Assembly: GCA_051653405.1 (NCBI GenBank)
Contig: JBOFWC010000079.1
Coordinates: forward strand, 1 to 10,114
Length of the DNA: 10,114 nucleotides
Direction of reading: 5' to 3'
Source of the DNA: Proteocatella sp051653405
Lineage (GTDB): Bacteria > Bacillota > Clostridia > Peptostreptococcales > Filifactoraceae
A program made the position numbers and the translations under genes. Positions 6,599-10,114 of this stretch are shown here, one piece after another. The notes under the pieces were generated by a model that made no database searches, had not been told where the DNA came from, and saw nothing but the letters and a program-made list of their open reading frames with translations. Within the stretch, counting starts at the first letter, position 1. Each line of letters opens with the position of its first letter.

Positions 6599-7431
6599 TG
6601 CAGCTATTATTAGGAAAGGCCGTAGCAGATTCAATGCAGGAAAAGCTTTCAGCCAAAACAGAGAGTCTAAAATCAGCGGGGATTATTCCAAGACTTGCGA
6701 TAATAAGAGTTGGAGAAAGAGCAGACGATATAGCTTATGAAACTGGAGCTATGAAGAAGATGGATTCTATAGGAATAGAGGTATGCCATACCCTGCTTTC
6801 TGCTTCGTGTAGCCAGGAAGATTTAGAATATGCAATCAAAAAGAAGAATGAAGATAGCGAAGTTCATGGAATACTTTTATTTAGACCACTTCCAAAACAT
6901 CTAGACGAAAATGAGATAATAAAGCTTATAAGTCCAGAAAAAGATGTGGACTGCATGAACCTCGCAACGCTTGCAGGAGTGTTTGAGGTATCTGAGGATA
7001 CAAAGCTGCCATGTACCCCACAGGCGGTAGTAGAGATTCTAAAATATTATGATATAGCACTTGAGGGAAAAAATGTAGTAGTACTTGGCCGTTCAACCGT
7101 AATTGGAAAGCCAGTAGCTATGCTTATGCTAAATCAAAATGCTACCGTAACGATATGTCATTCAAAGACCGTAGATATAAAGTCGGTAACAAAACGTGCA
7201 GATATAGTTATATCAGCTATGGGAAGAGCTAAAATGATAGATGAAAGCTATATAAAAGAAGGCGCTGTAGTAATAGATGTAGGTATAAATGTAGATGAAA
7301 ATGGTAAGCTGTGTGGAGATGTAAACTTTGAATCAGTAGAAAATATAGCTTCAGCAGTAACTCCAGTTCCAAGAGGAGTTGGAAGTGTTACAACCACTAT
7401 GCTTGCAAAGAATCTGCTTATGGGTATCTAA
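6598..7431 (+). CDS. folD: bifunctional methylenetetrahydrofolate dehydrogenase/methenyltetrahydrofolate cyclohydrolase FolD
   Basis: 277 residues. FolD interconverts 5,10-methylene-, 5,10-methenyl- and 10-formyl-tetrahydrofolate with NAD(P), feeding purine synthesis, formyl-Met-tRNA formation and, in acetogenic anaerobes, the methyl branch of one-carbon flow. The N-terminal catalytic domain has the conserved tyrosine Y47 and, six residues on, K53 (YETGAMKKM), equivalent to the catalytic Tyr/Lys of E. coli FolD, and D118 in PEKDVD. The NADP-binding part has VVVLGRSTVIGKPVAM (160-175), ATVTICHSKT, VIDVGIN and CGDV. The PLP-like loop usually reads VQLPLPKH but is LFRPLPKH here, so F95 replaces the usual Gln; late in the protein TPVPRGVGSVTT has R259 where Gly is usual. 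These changes fit a clostridial FolD subgroup as I remember it, R259 less certainly. The start overlaps the DUF951 stop by one base. Confidence 0.95.
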   Translation: MQLLLGKAVADSMQEKLSAKTESLKSAGIIPRLAIIRVGERADDIAYETGAMKKMDSIGIEVCHTLLSASCSQEDLEYAIKKKNEDSEVHGILLFRPLPKHLDENEIIKLISPEKDVDCMNLATLAGVFEVSEDTKLPCTPQAVVEILKYYDIALEGKNVVVLGRSTVIGKPVAMLMLNQNATVTICHSKTVDIKSVTKRADIVISAMGRAKMIDESYIKEGAVVIDVGINVDENGKLCGDVNFESVENIASAVTPVPRGVGSVTTTMLAKNLLMGI

Positions 7432-7432
7432 T

Positions 7433-8266
7433 ATGGATAAAACTGTGAGAAGTCAGCTTATTAAGCTGGATAAACAAGAACTAAAGCTTTTAAATAAACA
7501 GCCAGGAGTGTTAAGACAAAAAGCAGCACCTATGGTTTCACAACTTGAACAAAAAATCCCACCAGGACTTAGAGAAAGTCTAGAAAAAGCTTTTGAAAAA
7601 GCCTTTAAACTTGTGTTTGAAAAAGGGACAGGGGTAATAGAAAAAGTAAGTCCTAGAGATGATATTGCATTTGAACATGAACTCAGTAACTTTGGACTAA
7701 AAAACAGTAGTGGTTTTTTTTCAAAATCTAAAAATCTGAGAAGAATGGATAAAATTGCAGGGAAAAGAAAAAATATAGGAAAGAGCATTGCTTTTGTAGA
7801 AGGCGCAGGGCTTGGGTTTCTTGGAGTAGGAATACCCGACATTCCCGTGTTTTTATCAGTGGTTCTTAGAGGAATATACGAAACTGCTCTAAGCTATGGT
7901 TTTGACTACAATAAGCCTACAGAACGATTATTTATTTTAAAGCTTATACAGACGGCAACTTCAGAGGACTTTGAAAAGCATAAAAAAAATATAGAGCTAA
8001 ACAACTGGGACGAATTTTTAAAGAGCAATGGAATCAGTCAAAACTTAGCCGATAGTGTGGAAAATAATCTTAAGTTAGAGGGAATTTTAGAAGCTGAGAT
8101 AAAAAATACAGCAGCCGTACTCTCTGACTATATGCTTTTTGCAAAATTTATACAGGGGATACCGTTAATTGGAGCGGCGGGGAGCATATTTAACTTTCAG
8201 ATTTATAGCAAAATATCTGATTATGCAACCCTAAAATATAAGCGAAGATATCTTCAAAAACTTTAG
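7433..8266 (+). CDS. EcsC-family protein
   Basis: 277 residues from ATG 7433, one base after the folD stop. Only weak Shine-Dalgarno-like sequence is present, so translation is likely coupled to folD. The first 115 residues are charged and helical, with EKGTGVIEKVSPRDDI at about 63-78. The central block IAFVEGAGLGFLGVGIPDIPVFLSVVLRGIYETALSYGFDY (119-159) is the diagnostic EcsC-family stretch, with a Gly-rich amphipathic or membrane-associating segment. A second hydrophobic, Gly-rich stretch lies at about 236-253 (FAKFIQGIPLIGAAGSIF). The Bacillus ecsC gene sits with an ABC transporter, but here no transporter is nearby, and the biochemical role of the family is unknown. An earlier in-frame TTG at 7379, inside folD, lacks support. 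This is the last gene before a strong terminator. Confidence 0.88.
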   Translation: MDKTVRSQLIKLDKQELKLLNKQPGVLRQKAAPMVSQLEQKIPPGLRESLEKAFEKAFKLVFEKGTGVIEKVSPRDDIAFEHELSNFGLKNSSGFFSKSKNLRRMDKIAGKRKNIGKSIAFVEGAGLGFLGVGIPDIPVFLSVVLRGIYETALSYGFDYNKPTERLFILKLIQTATSEDFEKHKKNIELNNWDEFLKSNGISQNLADSVENNLKLEGILEAEIKNTAAVLSDYMLFAKFIQGIPLIGAAGSIFNFQIYSKISDYATLKYKRRYLQKL

Positions 8267-8302
8267 TTCATAAAGCTACAGAACATATATTTTATACAAT
8301 TG

Positions 8303-8345
8303 AAAGGAGATAAACTCTTAATATTTAGGAGAATATCTCCTTTTT
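8303..8345 (+). terminator. intrinsic terminator ending the 1487-8266 gene block
   Basis: AAAGGAGATA (8303-8312) pairs perfectly over 10 bp with TATCTCCTTT (8334-8343). Inside, CTCTTAA (8315-8321) pairs with TTAGGAG (8325-8331) across a 3-base loop, leaving only an AA/AA internal loop between the stems. The 3' arm runs into TTTTT (8341-8345). This is a strong Rho-independent terminator 36 bases after the ecsC-family stop. The AAAGGAGATA arm resembles a ribosome binding site, but no start codon follows it. Confidence 0.9.
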
Positions 8346-8371
8346 ACATAAAAAAATAAAATAATATTTAG

Positions 8372-8400
8372 TGAACCTTTTTGAAAAAATTAATATCTAA
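8372..8400 (+). promoter_or_regulatory. candidate ECF-type promoter for the sigma/anti-sigma pair
   Basis: TGAACC (8372-8377), followed by a T run, is a typical ECF -35 with the AAC core. After exactly 16 bases comes TATCTAA (8394-8400), close to the CGTCTAA -10 pattern common for Firmicute ECF factors. No TTGACA/TATAAT pair fits better in the 8346-8411 gap. The predicted transcript start is near 8405-8408, which supports autoregulation by the encoded sigma factor and argues for the downstream TTG start. Confidence 0.6.
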
Positions 8401-8453
8401 TTAGTGTAAGAATGAAAGTAACGTTACTATTATTCGAAAGAAAGGTGGAGCAA

Positions 8454-8936
8454 TTGGATAAGGCTGAATTTACAGAAAGAATTATAGAAGCACAAAATAC
8501 TCTTTATCATGTATCAAAGACTATACTTGGCTCTGATACAGATTGTGAAGATGCAGTGCAAAATGCAATTCTAATAGCATATGAAAAAATAGAATCCCTA
8601 AGACAGGTAGAATATTTTAAAACATGGATAGTGAGAATACTTATAAACGAGTGCTATAAACTTCAGAAAAAGAGAATAGATTCTTTACCTTATGAGGAAT
8701 ATTTTTCTAATACAGAAGTAGAAGAAAAAGCAGACTATAGCGAGCTCTATATAGCTATTTCAAAGCTTCCTGTTAAAATACGAATAACTATAATACTTTA
8801 TTATATTGAGGGATATTCTATAAAAGAAATAAGTAAGATACAGAGGATTCCTTCAGGGACAGTAAAGAGCAGACTCTCTAAAGGCAGAAAAATGCTAAAA
8901 CATGACCTGGAAGAGATGGAGGTAGTATATGCGTAA
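8454..8936 (+). CDS. ECF-type RNA polymerase sigma-70 family factor
   Basis: 160 residues from TTG 8454. Region 2 spans about 8-73 (DCEDAVQNAILIAYEKI, then YFKTWIVRILINECYKL) and region 4 spans about 98-150, with the helix-turn-helix EGYSIKEISKIQRIPSGTVKSRL. Regions 1 and 3 are absent, as in ECF factors. It binds core RNA polymerase and directs it to a small regulon, probably after an envelope signal releases it from the downstream membrane protein. I chose TTG because AAAGGTGGAG at 8441-8450 lies just before it and sigma-2 homology starts soon after. An in-frame ATG at 8412 would add 14 residues but has no good ribosome binding site and falls almost on the predicted transcript start. The 3' end overlaps the next gene by 8 bases. 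Family firm; start moderately sure. Confidence 0.92.
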   Translation: MDKAEFTERIIEAQNTLYHVSKTILGSDTDCEDAVQNAILIAYEKIESLRQVEYFKTWIVRILINECYKLQKKRIDSLPYEEYFSNTEVEEKADYSELYIAISKLPVKIRITIILYYIEGYSIKEISKIQRIPSGTVKSRLSKGRKMLKHDLEEMEVVYA

Positions 8937-9684
8937 TATAAATTGGAATAGTGCCTTTCCAGAAGCTCCTAAAAACTTTAAAAATAAAGTGATAACTACA
9001 CTAAACACTTTACCAGATAAGGAGAAGGAAATGGCTATGTTAAAAAGAAGATCAATAAAGAGAAGTATAGTATTTGTGGCAGCAATAGTTATGGCTCTAG
9101 GGTTAACTGCATTTGCATCAGGAAAGATAAGTTCAATGGTATCTAGTAGCAGTAGTACTCCAGACTACAAAACAATGCCAAGTGCAGAAGAAGTAAAGAA
9201 AGAGATTGGAATTTCGCCTATACTAATAGAAAATTTTAAGAACGGCTATACATTTGGAGGCGCAACTATAGATAATTGTGAAGCGATGGATGAAGATGGA
9301 AATTCTTTGGGTAAATTTAAAGGGCTTAGTATAGACTACCAAAATTCAGGAGAGGAGATATATCTTAGTATGGAGCCGGTGATAGATAGTCAGTGGCATA
9401 CTCCAGAGCTTGCTCCAAAAAACTACAATGGGATAGATTTATACTATCATTCATATCAAAATAAATCTGTCCCAGGAGATTATAAATTGACAGAGCAGGA
9501 CAAAAAAGATGAAGCAGATGGCAAATATGTATTCAGTTACGGCTCAGATGAAATAGAAGTGTCAACGGTGCAGAGCGTGATTTGGCAAAGCGATGGAATT
9601 GGCTATTGTCTTCTTGGAATAGATAGTTCGCTTGAAGAAGCGGATATGATTAGCATGGCACAGGAAATTGTAGATAAAAAATAA
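8929..9684 (+). CDS. putative membrane anti-sigma factor (DUF4367/DUF4179-like)
   Basis: 251 residues. The cytoplasmic N-terminus (1-45) has the motif NWNSAFPEAPKNFKNKVITT, typical of proteins paired with ECF factors in Firmicutes. One membrane helix lies at about 47-65 (IVFVAAIVMALGLTAFASG), then a Ser-rich linker (SSMVSSSSSTPDY), then an extracellular domain to residue 251. The end (SVIWQSDGIGYCLLGIDSSLEEADMISMAQEIV) resembles DUF4367. No HxxxCxxC zinc motif is seen, so it is not a zinc-binding anti-sigma. The 8-base overlap with the sigma gene and GGAGG (8918-8922) within it indicate tight coupling. The expected role is to hold the sigma factor at the membrane until an outside signal acts. 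What that signal is cannot be read from the sequence. Function is by context and architecture. Confidence 0.82.
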   Translation: MRNINWNSAFPEAPKNFKNKVITTLNTLPDKEKEMAMLKRRSIKRSIVFVAAIVMALGLTAFASGKISSMVSSSSSTPDYKTMPSAEEVKKEIGISPILIENFKNGYTFGGATIDNCEAMDEDGNSLGKFKGLSIDYQNSGEEIYLSMEPVIDSQWHTPELAPKNYNGIDLYYHSYQNKSVPGDYKLTEQDKKDEADGKYVFSYGSDEIEVSTVQSVIWQSDGIGYCLLGIDSSLEEADMISMAQEIVDKK

Positions 9685-9720
9685 ATAAACGTAAAAAAAT
9701 AAAAAATAAAGAAAATTTTT

Positions 9721-9788
9721 AAACAAAAAACTCAAGTGATAGCAATGGATACAGCATGATTGAAAAGATTACTTGAGTTTTTTTGTTT
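9721..9788 (+). terminator. long hairpin terminator after the anti-sigma gene, possibly bidirectional
   Basis: AAACAAAAAACTCAAGT (9721-9737) pairs with ACTTGAG plus a T run and GTTT (9771-9788), with one bulged T. The loop is 33 bases. The 3' arm carries the U-tract for the + strand, and the A-rich 5' arm gives a T-run on the - strand, so it could work in both directions. It separates the sigma operon from the rRNA promoter P1, whose -35 starts 9 bases later. Confidence 0.85.
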
Positions 9789-9797
9789 AAAAAAGTG

Positions 9798-9826
9798 TTG
9801 ACTTTAAAAGGCTATCCGAGTATACT
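9798..9826 (+). promoter_or_regulatory. rRNA operon promoter P1
   Basis: TTGACT (9798-9803) and TATACT (9821-9826) are separated by 17 bases, a near-consensus vegetative sigma promoter. A/T-tracts lie upstream (9773-9794), as in UP elements of rRNA promoters. The predicted start is about A9833 or G9834. The gene order and the leader that follows mark it as an rrn promoter. Confidence 0.88.
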
Positions 9827-9833
9827 AATAAAA

Positions 9834-9855
9834 GTCGCCGGGAGACACCGGAGAC
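9834..9855 (+). other. 5'-terminal RNA hairpin of the P1 transcript
   Basis: GTC (9834-9836) pairs with GAC (9853-9855), and CCGG (9838-9841) pairs with CCGG (9848-9851) around the loop GAGACA, with a G/A mismatch between the two stems. It would form at or within one base of the predicted P1 transcript start. No U-tract follows, so it is not a terminator. A role in RNA stability or promoter escape is inference. Confidence 0.55.
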
Positions 9856-9915
9856 AGAAACAAAAATGTTCAACACAGACAAAAACATGAATCGAAAATA
9901 AAAAATAAAAAAGTG

Positions 9916-9944
9916 TTGACAAAAAAAAGAAGATGAGATATACT
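9916..9944 (+). promoter_or_regulatory. rRNA operon promoter P2
   Basis: TTGACA (9916-9921) is a perfect -35, and TATACT (9939-9944) follows after 17 bases. The upstream stretch 9892-9912 is almost pure A/T and could act as an UP element. The predicted start is G9951, seven bases after the -10. A G start fits Firmicute rRNA promoters, which respond to GTP supply and hence to (p)ppGpp. It is nearest to the pre-16S leader and probably the stronger promoter. Confidence 0.9.
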
Positions 9945-9950
9945 AATAAA

Positions 9951-9968
9951 GCTGTCAGGTGAGACAGC
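9951..9968 (+). other. 5'-terminal RNA hairpin of the P2 transcript
   Basis: GCTGTC (9951-9956) pairs perfectly with GACAGC (9963-9968) around the six-base loop AGGTGA. The first stem base coincides with the predicted P2 start, so the nascent rRNA precursor would begin with a blunt hairpin. No U-tract follows. Its role is unknown; protection of the 5' end is a reasonable guess. Confidence 0.6.
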
Positions 9969-10114
9969 AAACACAACATGAACCTTGAAAACTAAACAGT
10001 AGAATATACAACCATTTACAGATGAGAAATCATCTAAAAAAAGTAATAACCGTAATTTCAAGAAATTGAGATAACAAAAAGATATGTCGGATGTTTAATC
10101 CGAACCAGACAAAC
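9969..10114 (+). other. rRNA operon precursor leader; 16S gene expected just beyond the right edge
   Basis: After P2 there is no open frame with a ribosome binding site. The stretch holds the boxA-like element and several small inverted repeats: AGATGA/TCATCT with a GAAA tetraloop (10020-10035), AATTT/AAATT (10054-10067) and TCGGAT/ATCCGA with a five-base loop (10087-10103). None has a terminator U-tract except the A-run after the first. These are expected for a pre-16S leader, where stems pair with downstream spacer and are cut by RNases. No 16S 5' sequence (the AGAGTTTGATC region) is seen in the window, so the rRNA identity rests on the promoters and boxA. Confidence 0.75.
9981..9999 (+). 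promoter_or_regulatory. boxA-like rRNA antitermination element
   Basis: AACCTTGAAAACTAAACAG closely resembles the CTTTGAAAACTAAACA segment conserved in Firmicute rRNA leaders and spacers, which contains boxA. In known systems boxA RNA binds NusB and NusE to prevent early termination. Its place just downstream of P2 is the expected one. Confidence 0.75.

Larger units (their letters stand above)
9788..9950 (+). repeat. duplicated promoter modules P1/P2
   Basis: TAAAAAAGTGTTGAC occurs identically at 9788-9802 and 9906-9920, and TATACTAATAAA at 9821-9832 and 9939-9950. Both pairs are offset by exactly 118 bases. AACATGAA also recurs at 9884-9891 and 9975-9982, and GAGACAG at 9851-9857 and 9961-9967. 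In addition, TCAACAC (9870-9876) is the inverse complement of GTGTTGA at 9795-9801 and 9913-9919. The pattern fits an old tandem duplication of a promoter plus early leader. Confidence 0.75.

Noticed and set aside
6152..6634. 160-codon open frame on the minus strand
   Set aside because: It lies opposite the DUF3343 and DUF951 genes, which have clear family matches and ribosome binding sites. The minus-strand product is low-complexity Ser/Phe/Ile-rich, with no recognisable motif.
7379..7435. TTG 7379 as the start of the EcsC-family gene
   Set aside because: The extra 18 residues would be out-of-frame folD sequence with no homology; ATG 7433 right after the folD stop is the natural coupled start.
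7453..7842. 129-codon open frame on the minus strand
   Set aside because: It is antisense to the EcsC-family gene; its Ser/Phe/Pro-rich product is the usual mirror of AT-rich, Lys/Glu-rich coding sequence.
9834..9968. Hairpins after P1 and P2 as terminators or riboswitches
   Set aside because: They lack U-tracts and are too small and too close to the start sites; they are better described as 5'-terminal leader hairpins.
9870..10061. 63-codon open frame on the minus strand in the rRNA control region
   Set aside because: It lies over the P2 promoter and leader, has no ribosome binding site, and encodes a Phe/Leu-rich product from A-tracts.
1..10114. parS or Noc-binding palindromes
   Set aside because: I looked for TGTTTCACGTGAAACA-like and ATTTCCCGGGAAAT-like sites and saw none, so the target of the ParB/Noc protein cannot be read from this window.

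Overview
The window is AT-rich, uses many AGA and ATA codons, and has strong AAGGAG-type ribosome binding sites and TTG starts. All supported genes lie on the + strand. Together with the families present (DUF951, DUF3343, YedF, EcsC, DUF5711, a clostridial-type FolD), this points to an anaerobic, low-GC Firmicute of the class Clostridia. A selenium-using, amino-acid-fermenting relative of the Peptostreptococcaceae (Acetoanaerobium or Peptoclostridium-like) is my best guess, but that placement is inference. The rsmG-parB/noc pair is normally found near the replication origin.

Layout. Positions 1-1374 hold the 3' part of rsmG (16S rRNA methyltransferase, cut by the window edge) abutting a short ParB/Noc-type DNA-binding protein. 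A 112-base gap with a 9-bp inverted repeat follows. From 1487 to 8266 runs a tightly packed block of nine genes that looks like one operon: a cysteine desulfurase-like PLP enzyme, a coiled-coil/single-TM/beta-propeller protein (DUF5711-like), a CvpA-like membrane protein, YedF (TusA-like plus DsrE-like domains), an aldo/keto reductase with two [4Fe-4S] motifs, a DUF3343 small cysteine protein, DUF951, FolD and an EcsC-family protein. A strong intrinsic terminator at 8303-8345 closes it. A separate two-gene unit (8372-9684) encodes an ECF-type sigma factor behind an ECF-like promoter and an overlapping single-TM putative anti-sigma factor, closed by a second hairpin terminator.

The last 330 bases are the control region and leader of an rRNA operon: two near-consensus promoters (TTGACT/TATACT and TTGACA/TATACT, both with 17-bp spacers) set 118 bp apart, each followed at its predicted start site by a short hairpin, then a boxA-like element and more leader hairpins. 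The 16S gene itself is not in the window and presumably starts just past the right edge.

How the genes may work together. The cysteine desulfurase, YedF (CPxP cysteine plus CxxC), DUF3343 (one SCG cysteine) and the Fe-S aldo/keto reductase form a set with a plausible shared role in moving persulfide sulfur or selenium. YedF and DUF3343 are families known to track with selenium use. The exact reaction and recipient are not shown by the sequence. I found no mobile elements, CRISPR arrays or tRNAs. The most interesting points are the candidate S/Se relay operon, the ParB/Noc protein with mixed specificity residues and no parA next to it, and the duplicated rRNA promoter modules with 5'-terminal hairpins.
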